From an uncultured Bacteroidia bacterium (GTDB lineage: Bacteria; Bacteroidota; Bacteroidia; Bacteroidales; F082): a stretch of DNA of 44,860 nt. Below the pieces are notes generated by a model. That model saw only the letters and a list, made by a program, of their open reading frames with translations. It did no database searches and had not been told where the DNA came from. The translations under genes and the position numbers were made by a program. The stretch lies in contig CACZQL010000109.1 in NCBI GenBank assembly GCA_902783365.1, forward strand, positions 1 through 44,860. The letters run 5' to 3'. The number at the start of each line of letters is the position of its first letter. The first letter of the stretch is position 1. Below are positions 35,383-43,310 of this stretch, piece after piece.

Positions 35383-36696
35383 ATGAATTGGAACGAATTA
35401 CTATCGAATTATCGCTACGCATCGACGCACAAGAGCGCCGACGTGCGTAGCTCCTTCCAACGCGACTATGACCGCGTCATCTTCTCCAGTGCCTTCCGGA
35501 GGCTGCAAAACAAGACCCAGGTGTTCCCCCTGCCGGGCAGCCGCATGGTCCATAACCGTCTGACCCATAGTCTCGAAGTGGCCTGTGTGGGACGCTCCAT
35601 CGCTTGCCGCACCGTGCAGAAACTCGCCGAGCGTGACCCCGAGATGCTGCGCCATCAGTCCGATATTGAGACCATCGTCTCCACTGCCTGCCTCGCCCAC
35701 GACCTCGGCAACCCGCCCTTCGGACACTCTGGCGAGGACACCATTAGCAGTTTCTTCAAAGACGGCAAAGGGAAAGAACTCCAAGGCACCATGTGGCCCG
35801 AACAGTGGAGCGACCTTGTGGCCTTCGAAGGCAATGCCAATGCCTTCCGGTTGCTCACCCACCGCTTCTATGGGCGTCGTCCAGGGGGACACTCCCTCAC
35901 TGCCGCCACGCTCTGCTCCTTGGTCAAATATCCCTATCCCTCCTACAACAAAGGAAACAGAAAGAAATATAATGTATTTTATTCTGAAATAGATATATTT
36001 CAAGAAATGATGCAAATATGTGGTATTCCACGAGTTGAAAATGATAGTATTGTTTATGCGCGTCACCCGCTCTCCTATATGATGGAGGCTTCCGACGACA
36101 TCTGCTATCTGATTCTCGACATGGAGGACGCCCACAAGCGCGGCATCATGCCCACCGAAGCCATCGAGCAATGCTTCCTCTCGTTCTTCCACCCTGTGGA
36201 GGACGCCGACTTTTTCAAACATAAGGACGACGCTTATCGCGATGTGAGCGACCACAACGAACGGATGGCTTTCCTCAGGGCCATGCTCATCAACAAGCTG
36301 GTAAACTGTGTCAGCGATGTGTTCGTGGCCCATTACGACGAAATCATGGAGGGAAAATTTGAGGGGAGTTTGATAAGTTATTTGCCTGACTTTGAGGAAA
36401 AAGCATTGAAACAGTGTCGTGAGGAGTCGGTAATCAACATCTATCAGCACCCTACCGTGGTGAAGATTGAATTGACAGGTTACAACATCATCGGAACCTT
36501 GCTGGAGGAGTTTGTTGCGGCCGTGCAGGATCCTAAGATGATTTATAATAGGAAGTTGCTCTCGTTGATTCCCGAACAGTTCAAGCCGATGAAGGACGAC
36601 ATGTACACCAAGGTGCAGTCGGTACTCGATTTCATCTCCAACATGACGGACCTTTATGCGGTGCAACTCTATAAGGATTTGAGGGGAATGGACTGA
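35383..36696 (+). CDS. dgt: Deoxyguanosinetriphosphate triphosphohydrolase
   Basis: A 437-residue cytosolic HD-domain enzyme that splits dGTP into deoxyguanosine and triphosphate, affecting dNTP balance. Signature segments are FQRDYDRVIFSSAFRRLQNKTQVF, the metal-binding His in NRLTHSLEV and the HD motif in CLAHDLGNPPFGHSGE (about residues 107-122). The ligand Asp lies in MMEASDDICYLILDMED. Length fits the type I dGTPases. It starts at MNWNELLSNYRYASTH, with its own promoter, divergent from the beta-helix genes. A segment of about 115 bases near 35945-36060 is far richer in A and T than the rest of the gene while the reading frame and enzyme motifs stay intact. Confidence 0.95.
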   Translation: MNWNELLSNYRYASTHKSADVRSSFQRDYDRVIFSSAFRRLQNKTQVFPLPGSRMVHNRLTHSLEVACVGRSIACRTVQKLAERDPEMLRHQSDIETIVSTACLAHDLGNPPFGHSGEDTISSFFKDGKGKELQGTMWPEQWSDLVAFEGNANAFRLLTHRFYGRRPGGHSLTAATLCSLVKYPYPSYNKGNRKKYNVFYSEIDIFQEMMQICGIPRVENDSIVYARHPLSYMMEASDDICYLILDMEDAHKRGIMPTEAIEQCFLSFFHPVEDADFFKHKDDAYRDVSDHNERMAFLRAMLINKLVNCVSDVFVAHYDEIMEGKFEGSLISYLPDFEEKALKQCREESVINIYQHPTVVKIELTGYNIIGTLLEEFVAAVQDPKMIYNRKLLSLIPEQFKPMKDDMYTKVQSVLDFISNMTDLYAVQLYKDLRGMD

Positions 36697-36710
36697 GTGG
36701 AAGGTTTAAA

Positions 36711-36791
36711 GTTGGCAGTTGGCAGTTGGCGGTTGGCAGTTGAAAACTGAAAACTGACAACTGAAAACTGAAAACTGAAAACTGAAAACTG
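36711..36791 (+). repeat. Composite heptamer array (GTTGGCA then AAAACTG)
   Basis: Four copies of GTTGGCA (one as GTTGGCG) plus a partial one are followed without a break by seven copies of AAAACTG (one as ACAACTG, from 36743). The CAGTT core of the first block is complementary to AACTG in the second, so an imperfect hairpin could form. The array fills the gap between the dgt stop and the next start. Confidence 0.9.
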
Positions 36792-36809
36792 CCTCCCACG
36801 GATGAAAAG

Positions 36810-38228
36810 ATGAATAGATTTGAGTTGATATTGTTTTTGATGTTGTTCTCGGCCATCGGAATGGCGCAGACGGGAACCTATATCGTGTCGGATTTTCATG
36901 AGAAGGATTTCGAGACGATGATGGAGGTTTGCCGCAAGGCGGAAGTGGGTTATCTGCTTCATTCGGAACCTTTTTCCACCTTTGGGCATTATAAGTGGAA
37001 TCCCGACTTGGCTCCCAAAGGGGATGCCTCCATGGCGTCCATGGTGCAGCAAGCGGATGCGCTGGGTATCCGTCTCGGCATCTTCGCCCAAACGGATGCC
37101 ATCAGCCTCAACGACCGTTTTTTCGCACCACCTTATTATAAAATGTTGCGCCGGCAGGGAAGGGCGGCGTTGTTCTATGATATCGATGCGGAGCAAAGGG
37201 AGTTCGCCCTGCGCCGCACTCCGGTCATGGACGCTCCTTCCACTTTGAATCTCCTTTTGATTGACGATGAGCTGGCGGTCTATGGCACCATGGAGCCTTT
37301 TCAGGAGATGCTCCTGCTGCACCGTTGCGGACGCGGGGAGTATCAAACCCAGGCCGTAGGCCATCATACCACGGCGGAGGTTTATAAGCTGTGGGACTCG
37401 CCGGAGCGTTTTGTGGCGCCCGACGGGAGCTTGAAGGACTCGGTGCAGTCGTATCTGACCCGCCGAATTGAGGCCGCGGGCATCTCTTACGTGATGTATT
37501 CCCCGATGCCTGACGCTACTGCGGCCACCACACCGCATCGTCCCTGGCACCGCGTGAGCCTTGCCGCCAAACGCCAGTCGTGTACCTCCATCGAGGAACT
37601 GGAACGGGTCATGGTCGAAGCAGTCGGTAACGACACGGACTACGGCATCTTCATCGACCGTCATGCGCTGAGCCATTATGGCCGCCTCGACGAGTTGCTG
37701 CGCCTGATGCGCGACTGGGGCCGTCTCCGTCGCTGGGACTGCCTTACGGAATCCCATAAGGAAGCCTTGCGCGACCCTTACTCCGAATGGCATCTCGAAC
37801 CAGCCGACGACACCACCTATCATCTCTACCAGCAGTATTCCTCACGTAGGTATTTCTGTGATTTCGAGCATGATCAATGGGAGTGGAACAGTCCTTGCGC
37901 CAGCCGTTTTGCCCTCCGTATCGCTGTGCAAGGCGAAGGCGCCGTGAGCGAGCTTTGCCTTAAAACCCCCAATGGCGAGTTGCGCTTCCCCTGCAAGCTC
38001 CAAGCCGGACAGTTTCTGCTCTATGGATTCGATGGGAAAGCCTATATTACTGACCTGAATTACAACACCTTGGAGGAAGTCTATCCACAAGGAGTCTCTT
38101 TCCTCCCGGAAGGCCGTTCCGAGGTCTCTTTCTCCTGCGAGGTGCATCCCCAAAAGCGGTCGCCCGAAGTCCAGCTCCGTTATGTGGTGCGCGAAAAACC
38201 GGAGGTCTTTTATGCGCCTCACCATTAA
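36810..38228 (+). CDS. Secreted protein of unknown function, possible TIM-barrel enzyme
   Basis: A 472-residue protein with a signal peptide ending IGMAQ. I do not recognise a named family. Residues 25-330 alternate beta and helix in the way of a barrel: TYIVSDF, VGYLLHSEPFSTFGHYKWNPDLAP, the segment ALGIRLGIFAQTDAISLNDRFF, LLLIDDELAVYG and YGIFIDRHALSHYGRLDELL, with acidic residues at strand ends. The segment after ALGIRLG recalls glycoside-hydrolase-like proteins, but no catalytic pair can be assigned. From about residue 345 the protein becomes beta-rich (FALRIAVQGEGAVSELCLKTPNG, QAGQFLLYGFDGKAYI), like an accessory sandwich domain. It lacks a T9SS tail and lipobox, so the periplasm is the likely location. 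No clear promoter of its own other than DNA around the repeat array. Confidence 0.65.
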   Translation: MNRFELILFLMLFSAIGMAQTGTYIVSDFHEKDFETMMEVCRKAEVGYLLHSEPFSTFGHYKWNPDLAPKGDASMASMVQQADALGIRLGIFAQTDAISLNDRFFAPPYYKMLRRQGRAALFYDIDAEQREFALRRTPVMDAPSTLNLLLIDDELAVYGTMEPFQEMLLLHRCGRGEYQTQAVGHHTTAEVYKLWDSPERFVAPDGSLKDSVQSYLTRRIEAAGISYVMYSPMPDATAATTPHRPWHRVSLAAKRQSCTSIEELERVMVEAVGNDTDYGIFIDRHALSHYGRLDELLRLMRDWGRLRRWDCLTESHKEALRDPYSEWHLEPADDTTYHLYQQYSSRRYFCDFEHDQWEWNSPCASRFALRIAVQGEGAVSELCLKTPNGELRFPCKLQAGQFLLYGFDGKAYITDLNYNTLEEVYPQGVSFLPEGRSEVSFSCEVHPQKRSPEVQLRYVVREKPEVFYAPHH

Positions 38229-38267
38229 TGGGGATGTTCATATTCAATAATGATTATAAATTAGGAC

Positions 38268-38297
38268 TTGCCATATTGGTTTTGCTCCGTATCTTTG
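38268..38297 (+). promoter_or_regulatory. Promoter of feoAB
   Basis: TTG at 38268-38270, exactly 19 bases, then TATCTTTG at 38290-38297, a full match to the Bacteroidetes consensus, 25 bases before the start codon. No obvious Fur-type palindrome was seen. Confidence 0.8.
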
Positions 38298-38322
38298 CGG
38301 CATATTTTGAAGAAGTAGCGTT

Positions 38323-40680
38323 ATGATATCCCTTGATAAACTTCCCATAGGACAGTCCGCAGTCGTCAAGACCGTGGGTGGCGAAGGCGCCCGGAGGCAG
38401 CATTTCCTCGACATGGGCGTGATTCCCGACGCCACGGTGAAACTGGTGAAATACGCCCCCATGGGCGACCCGATGGAACTCCTCATCCATGGCTATTCCC
38501 TGACCCTCCGCAAAGCCGACGCGGCCCTGATCCAAGTGGAGCCGGGCATGGAGGAAGAACCGGTCATCGTCATCGACCCCGACAAACTCTATATCACCGC
38601 CCTCCACGACCACAACGCCCACCCGGGCTTGGGCGAGGAAGGCGTTTATCACGATAAAACCCACGAGACGCCTCTGCCCAAAGGAACGCGACTCACCTTC
38701 GCCCTCGCCGGACAGCAAAACTGCGGTAAAACCACCCTCTTCAACCAACTCACCGGCGCCAACCAACATGTGGGCAACTTTCCTGGCGTCACCGTCGATC
38801 GTAAGGACGGCGTCATCAAAGGCCATCCCGAGACCTGTGTCACCGACCTCCCGGGCATCTACTCACTCTCGCCCTACACCAGCGAAGAAATGGTGTCGCG
38901 CCAATTCATCCTGGAGGAGAAGCCCAAAGCCATCATCAACATCGTGGATGCCAACAACATCGAGCGCAACCTCTACCTTACCATGCAGCTGATGGAGCTG
39001 GGCGTTCCTATGGTGTTGGCACTCAATATGATGGATGAGGTTCGCAACAACGGTGGAAGCATCCTCCTGAACGAGATGGAACGCATCTTGGGACTGCCGG
39101 TGGTGGCCATCGCAGCCTCCAAGAACGAAGGTGTTTCCGAGTTGGTGGACCATGCCATCCACATCGCACAATACCAGGAGGCGCCTGTGCGGCAGGACTT
39201 CTGCGACAAGGACGACCATGGCGGCGCCGTGCACCGTTGCCTTCACAGCATCATGCACCTTATCGAGGATCATGCCCAACGGGCCGACATCCCCGTCCGC
39301 TTCGCCGCCTCCAAACTTATCGAAGGCGACGATACGGTGCTTGAGGCATTGAAACTCTCCCAAAACGAGAAAGAGACGTTGGAACATCTCATCGTGCAGA
39401 TGGAGGAGGAGCGGGGGCTGGACCGCGCCGCGGCCATGGCCGAGATGCGCTTCACCTTCATCAAAAGGCTCTGCCAACAAACCGTGGTGAAACCCAAGGA
39501 AAGCAAGGAATACCAACGCAGCCGTCGCATCGACAAGGTTCTTACGGGAAAATACACCGCCATCCCGATTTTCATCCTCGTGATGGTGGGGGTGATTTGG
39601 CTCTCCATCGATGTGCTGGGCGCCCCGTTGCAGGATTGGCTCGACCAAGGGATTTCGTGGTTGGGCGGCCTGTGTGGCGACGCATTGGCCCGCTGGAACG
39701 TGACGCCCGCCATCCAGTCGCTGGTGGTCGATGGCATCTTTGGCGGCGTGGGCAGCGTGTTGAGTTTCGTGCCTATCATCATCCTGCTGTTTTTCTTTCT
39801 AAGCCTTTTGGAAGACAGCGGCTACATGGCGCGCGTGGCTTTTGTGAGCGACAGTTTCCTGCGAAAGCTGGGTCTCACTGGCCACAGCATCGTCCCCATG
39901 CTGATCGGCTTCGGCTGCTCGGTGCCCGCCGTGATGGCCTCCCGTACCCTGAGTTCCGCCCACGACCGTTGGCGCACCATCCTGCTGACGCCTTTCATGA
40001 GCTGCTCGGCCAAAATCCCGATCTATGCCTTCTTCACGAGCATGTTTTTCCCCCATCATGGAGGCTTGGTACTGATTGGCTTGTATCTGTTGGGCATCTT
40101 GGTAGGCATCCTTACAGCATTGATAACCAAATTGTTTGGTGATAAAGGCAAGGTGGCGCCTTTTGTGATGGAGCTGCCTAACTACCGTTTGCCGGGCGTG
40201 AAGAACGTGGCGCACCTGCTTTGGGACAAGACCAAGGACTTCTTGCAGCGTGCCTTCACCGTCATCTTCGTGGCTTCTTTGGTGATTTGGTTCTTGCAGA
40301 CTTTTGATTTCCAGTTTAATATGGTTGAAAACGGCGAGGGAAGCATGTTGGCAACAGTGGCAGGATGGATTGCGCCGGTGTTTCGTCCCATCGGGTTGGG
40401 CAACTGGCAGGTGGTCACGGCTTTGATCAGTGGTTTCATGGCCAAGGAGAGTGTGGTTGCCACCTTGGAGGTGTTGGATGCCATGCCTTTGTTCACCACA
40501 GTCACTTCCATCTCGATGCTGGTTTTCTGCTTGCTTTACACGCCTTGTGTGGCCGCCATTGCTGCCATCCGTCGCGAGTTGGGCAGCAAATGGATGTTTT
40601 TCATCATCGTCTTTCAATGTGTCATCGCATGGGTATGCGCATGGATTGCCTACCTCATCGCTAACGCCGTCCTCGCATGA
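38323..40680 (+). CDS. feoB: FeoA-FeoB fusion ferrous iron transporter
   Basis: A 785-residue inner-membrane Fe(II) transporter. Residues 1-73 are a FeoA SH3-like domain (MISLDKLPIGQSAVVK to AALIQVE), joined by a linker to the FeoB G domain. G1 is AGQQNCGKTT (about residue 128), G2 PGVTV, G3 DLPG and G4 NMMD. After the helical insert, the C-terminal half has the membrane core with two Gate regions: VPIIILLFFFLSLLEDSGYMARVAF with GFGCSVPAVMASRTL, and a second with FMAKESVVATLEVL and LLYTPCVAAIAAIRRE. FeoA-FeoB fusions are usual in Bacteroidetes. Own promoter; the stop overlaps the start of the small cysteine protein as ATGA. Confidence 0.97.
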   Translation: MISLDKLPIGQSAVVKTVGGEGARRQHFLDMGVIPDATVKLVKYAPMGDPMELLIHGYSLTLRKADAALIQVEPGMEEEPVIVIDPDKLYITALHDHNAHPGLGEEGVYHDKTHETPLPKGTRLTFALAGQQNCGKTTLFNQLTGANQHVGNFPGVTVDRKDGVIKGHPETCVTDLPGIYSLSPYTSEEMVSRQFILEEKPKAIINIVDANNIERNLYLTMQLMELGVPMVLALNMMDEVRNNGGSILLNEMERILGLPVVAIAASKNEGVSELVDHAIHIAQYQEAPVRQDFCDKDDHGGAVHRCLHSIMHLIEDHAQRADIPVRFAASKLIEGDDTVLEALKLSQNEKETLEHLIVQMEEERGLDRAAAMAEMRFTFIKRLCQQTVVKPKESKEYQRSRRIDKVLTGKYTAIPIFILVMVGVIWLSIDVLGAPLQDWLDQGISWLGGLCGDALARWNVTPAIQSLVVDGIFGGVGSVLSFVPIIILLFFFLSLLEDSGYMARVAFVSDSFLRKLGLTGHSIVPMLIGFGCSVPAVMASRTLSSAHDRWRTILLTPFMSCSAKIPIYAFFTSMFFPHHGGLVLIGLYLLGILVGILTALITKLFGDKGKVAPFVMELPNYRLPGVKNVAHLLWDKTKDFLQRAFTVIFVASLVIWFLQTFDFQFNMVENGEGSMLATVAGWIAPVFRPIGLGNWQVVTALISGFMAKESVVATLEVLDAMPLFTTVTSISMLVFCLLYTPCVAAIAAIRRELGSKWMFFIIVFQCVIAWVCAWIAYLIANAVLA

Positions 40681-40832
40681 ATCTCGCGTCTTTCATAGTG
40701 GTTTTTGTGGTTCTTGCCCTTGTTGTTTTGGCGCTTTGGAGTCTGAACAAAGGCAAAAAAACAGGAGGCTGCCATGGTTGCGCCTCCTGTGATAGGGATT
40801 GCCCACTTAATAAGGTGAGAGGTGAGAGGTGA
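40677..40832 (+). CDS. FeoB-associated small Cys-rich membrane protein
   Basis: A 51-residue protein starting MNLASFIVVFVVLALVVLAL: one membrane helix, then a short basic stretch and the cysteine cluster GGCHGCASCDRDC, as in the FeoB-associated Cys-rich family. It probably binds iron at the membrane beside FeoB. The start overlaps the feoAB stop, so expression is coupled. The last codons (VRGER and TGA) are made of the heptamer repeat that follows: the natural C-terminus probably ended at or near LNK, and the array now supplies the stop codon. Confidence 0.9.
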   Translation: MNLASFIVVFVVLALVVLALWSLNKGKKTGGCHGCASCDRDCPLNKVRGER

Positions 40833-40891
40833 AAGGTGAAAGGTTGCTACCGCAGGCCACCTTTCACCTCTCACCTTTCACCTTTCACCTT
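40812..40891. repeat. Heptamer inverted-repeat array between convergent genes
   Basis: The left arm (40812-40844) is built of GAGGTGA/AAGGTGA heptamers. The right arm (40859-40891) is their inverted copy in TTTCACC/TCTCACC heptamers, with a 14-base loop between. The 33-base arms pair with only three mismatches, all at the variable G/A position of the unit. The left arm contains the TGA stop of the FeoB-associated gene and the right arm the TGA stop of pepD on the other strand. It probably acts as a bidirectional terminator or RNA-stabilising hairpin, although no U tract follows. Confidence 0.9.
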
Positions 40892-42345
40892 ACTTCTTCG
40901 AGGATGTCGCAGAGGAAGTCCCAGAACATCTGGACGGTCTTGATTTCGAGGCGTTCGTCGGGGGAGTGGACGCCGCGGAGGGTGGGACCGAAGCTGATCA
41001 TGTCCATGCCCGGGATCTTGTCGCCGATGAGGCCGCATTCGAGTCCGGCGTGGATGGCTCTGACTTTCGGGTCTTTGCCGAAGCGTTTCTTATAGACTTT
41101 CTCGGCGATGTGGCAGATGGGCGACTCGGGGTTGGGTGACCATCCGGGATAGCCGTCGGTGTGCTCCACATCGGCGTTGGCGAGGTTGAACGCGGCCTCC
41201 ACCATGTTGGCGATGTTGACTTTCGACGAGTCGATGGAGCTGCGTTGTGAGGTCTGGATGAAGAAGTAGCCTTCCTTTTTCTTGCAGGAAGCCAGGTTGG
41301 TCGAGGTCTCCACGAAGTTGGGGATGGTTTGTGACATCTCGATGACGCCGTGAGGACAAGCGTAAAGTCCGTTGAGGAGGTCGAATTGCGACATCTCGTC
41401 AATCACCACATCGGGTTGGATTTCGGCTTTCTCGACGATGACGGTGATGTCGGGGTCGGCCACTTGATATTCTTGTCTGAAGGCTTTCTCCATCTCCTTG
41501 GCGTAGTGTTCGAAAGCTTCGCAGCAGTCGTTGGGCAGATAGGCCACGGCGGTGGCTTCGCGGGCGATGGCGTTGCGCAGGTTGCCGCCTTGGAAGTCGT
41601 AGAGGGCGAGGTCGTACCAGCTGGTGGCTTGCCAGAGGATGCGGGTCAGGAGCTTGTTGGCGTTGGCGAGGTTCTTGTTGATGTCGTCGCCGGAGTGTCC
41701 GCCTTTGAGGCCTTTCACGGTGATGCGGTAGGCGGTGGCGTTTTCCGGGGCGGGTTCCAGTTCGTACCAGATCTTGACGATGGTGTCCATGCCACCGGCG
41801 CAGCCGATGAAGATCTCGCCTTCGTCCTCGGAGTCGAGGTTGAGGAGGATGCGCGACTGCAAATGTTTCGGGTCGAGGGCCATGGCTCCGGTGAGGCCGG
41901 TCTCCTCATCGACGGTGAAGATGCACTCCAGCGGGCCGTGCTTCACCTTCGGGTCGGTGATGACGGCCAGAGCGGCTGCGACGCCGATGCCGTCGTCAGC
42001 GCCGAGGGTGGTGCCGTTGGCGTGGACCCACTCGCCTTTGATGACGGCTTCGATGGGGTCTTTGTCAAAGTCATGCACTTTGTCGCCGTTCTTCTCGCAC
42101 ACCATGTCCATGTGTGCTTGCAAGGCCACCATCGGGCGGTCTTCCATGCCTTTGGTGGCGGGTACCGTCATGATGATGTTGCCGCAGTCTTCACGGATGT
42201 ATTGAATTTTGTGTTTTTTGGCCCATTTCTCAAGATAATCGACCATTTTGGCCTCTTTCTTTGAGGGACGAGGCACGTTGAGGATGCCTTGGAATTCTTT
42301 CCAGACGCCTTCTGGCGCAAGTTTTACGATTTCTTCGTTCATCAT
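40885..42345 (-). CDS. pepD: Cytosol non-specific dipeptidase (aminoacyl-histidine dipeptidase)
   Basis: A 486-residue M20 family metallopeptidase that splits Xaa-His and many other dipeptides in the cytosol. Zinc-binding and catalytic positions are visible: His and Asp in ALQAHMDMV, Asp in LGADDGIG, the Glu pair in FTVDEETG, Asp in LNLDSEDEG and His in IHAGLECG near the end. Length and the N-terminal APEGVWKEFQGILNVPRPS agree with bacterial PepD. The start MMNEE allows two adjacent ATGs. An octamer repeat array directly precedes the gene. The C-terminus (ILEEVR) ends in a TGA provided by the heptamer array. Confidence 0.96.
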   Translation of the reverse strand: MMNEEIVKLAPEGVWKEFQGILNVPRPSKKEAKMVDYLEKWAKKHKIQYIREDCGNIIMTVPATKGMEDRPMVALQAHMDMVCEKNGDKVHDFDKDPIEAVIKGEWVHANGTTLGADDGIGVAAALAVITDPKVKHGPLECIFTVDEETGLTGAMALDPKHLQSRILLNLDSEDEGEIFIGCAGGMDTIVKIWYELEPAPENATAYRITVKGLKGGHSGDDINKNLANANKLLTRILWQATSWYDLALYDFQGGNLRNAIAREATAVAYLPNDCCEAFEHYAKEMEKAFRQEYQVADPDITVIVEKAEIQPDVVIDEMSQFDLLNGLYACPHGVIEMSQTIPNFVETSTNLASCKKKEGYFFIQTSQRSSIDSSKVNIANMVEAAFNLANADVEHTDGYPGWSPNPESPICHIAEKVYKKRFGKDPKVRAIHAGLECGLIGDKIPGMDMISFGPTLRGVHSPDERLEIKTVQMFWDFLCDILEEVR

Positions 42346-42352
42346 TTTTTAA

Positions 42353-42416
42353 GTTGTTCAGTTGTTCAGTTGTTCAGTTGATCAGTTGTTCAGTTATTCA
42401 GTTGTTCAGTTGTTCA
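42353..42416 (-). repeat. Octamer array in the pepD leader
   Basis: Eight consecutive copies of an 8-base unit, GTTGTTCA on the plus strand (TGAACAAC on the minus), with two single-base variants (GTTGATCA and GTTATTCA). The array ends 7 bases before the pepD start codon, so it should be in the transcript leader or in the promoter spacer of pepD. Confidence 0.9.
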
Positions 42417-42520
42417 GTTTTTCCATATTGCTGTGAGGCTTCACACTTACGGGTGGGGTTAGGAGGGGACGGCTCTTCGAGCCTTTGTTTCTGCACACAA
42501 AAATAAGTTATTTTTTAGTA

Positions 42521-43195
42521 TCAGTGAGTTTTTTGAGTGAAAAAGAGTGCGGGGTTTTTCAAAGAATGTATTGTTTCTTCTGGATCTTCGGATTTGAACA
42601 CGGCATTGCCGGCCACAAGGATGTCGGCGCCAGCCTCGTAGAGGGTGGCGGCATTTTGGGTGTTCACCCCGCCATCGACTTCGATCATCGTGGAGAGGCC
42701 TTGTTCATCCACCATGGCTCTCAGTTTGCGGATCTTCTCGTAGGTGCGCTCAATGAACTTTTGTCCCCCGAAACCGGGATTCACGCTCATCAGCAACACC
42801 AAGTCGAGGTCGCCGAGGATGTCCTCTAGCACCGCAACGGGCGTATGGGGATTCAACACCACGCCAGCCTTCACACCGAGGGCTTTCAGCTGCTGCACGG
42901 CACGGTGAAGGTGGGTGCAGGCCTCGTAATGGAACGTGATGATGTCGGCGCCCGCCTTCACAAAGGCCTCAAAATACTTCTCCGGCTCCACAATCATCAA
43001 GTGGACATCCAAAGGCTTCTCGGCCTGTTGGCTGATGGCCTGCACCACGGGGATGCCAAATGAGATGTTCGGCACAAAGCGTCCGTCCATTACATCGCAG
43101 TGAAACCAGTCGGCCTCACTACGGTTCACCATGTCAATATCTCTTCCTAAGTTGAGGAAATCCGCTGAAAGCAGGGAAGGGGCAATCATTTTCAT
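42521..43195 (-). CDS. rpe: Ribulose-phosphate 3-epimerase
   Basis: A 224-residue TIM-barrel enzyme that interconverts ribulose 5-phosphate and xylulose 5-phosphate. Motifs are APSLLSADFLNL, HCDVMDGRFVPNISFG with a metal-binding Asp, DVHLMI with a metal-binding His, MSVNPGFGGQKF and EVDGGVN. The start MKMIAPS is chosen because upstream codons are unlike the family; MIAPS at 43189 is equally possible. It is separate from pepD, with about 175 bases between them that hold the octamer array and two short hairpins. Confidence 0.96.
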   Translation of the reverse strand: MKMIAPSLLSADFLNLGRDIDMVNRSEADWFHCDVMDGRFVPNISFGIPVVQAISQQAEKPLDVHLMIVEPEKYFEAFVKAGADIITFHYEACTHLHRAVQQLKALGVKAGVVLNPHTPVAVLEDILGDLDLVLLMSVNPGFGGQKFIERTYEKIRKLRAMVDEQGLSTMIEVDGGVNTQNAATLYEAGADILVAGNAVFKSEDPEETIHSLKNPALFFTQKTH

Positions 43196-43219
43196 GAGTT
43201 GTTGATCGTTTTCTTGTGG

Positions 43220-43227
43220 CAAAGATA
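43220..43227 (-). promoter_or_regulatory. -7 promoter element of rpe
   Basis: The minus strand reads TATCTTTG, 24 bases before the rpe start codon. At 19 bases upstream there is CTG, one mismatch from TTG. Confidence 0.65.
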
Positions 43228-43256
43228 ATTCATCTTCTTATAATAGCAGCGTTTCT

Positions 43257-43287
43257 TTTGCTTTTTTCTGTTTTTTTGTTATTTTTG
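43257..43287 (+). promoter_or_regulatory. Full-consensus promoter ahead of a gene remnant
   Basis: TTTG at 43257-43260, a spacer of exactly 19 bases and TATTTTTG at 43280-43287. The first ATG after it (43303) meets a stop after three codons, so the promoter now serves only a broken gene. Confidence 0.75.
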
Positions 43288-43310
43288 CATTTTCTAATTA
43301 TAATGCCATC

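Noticed and set aside
36711-36791. Possible CRISPR array
   Set aside because: The unit is 7 bases with no spacers, and there are no cas genes. The arrays at 40812-40891 and 42353-42416 fail for the same reason.
36810-38228. Assignment of the secreted protein to a named glycoside hydrolase family
   Set aside because: Barrel-like pattern only. I cannot identify a catalytic pair or a family signature.
42432-42483. Two short hairpins (TGTGA-ggct-TCACA and GGCTC-ttc-GAGCC) downstream of rpe as a terminator
   Set aside because: On the rpe strand neither is followed by a T tract, and the stems are only five pairs long.
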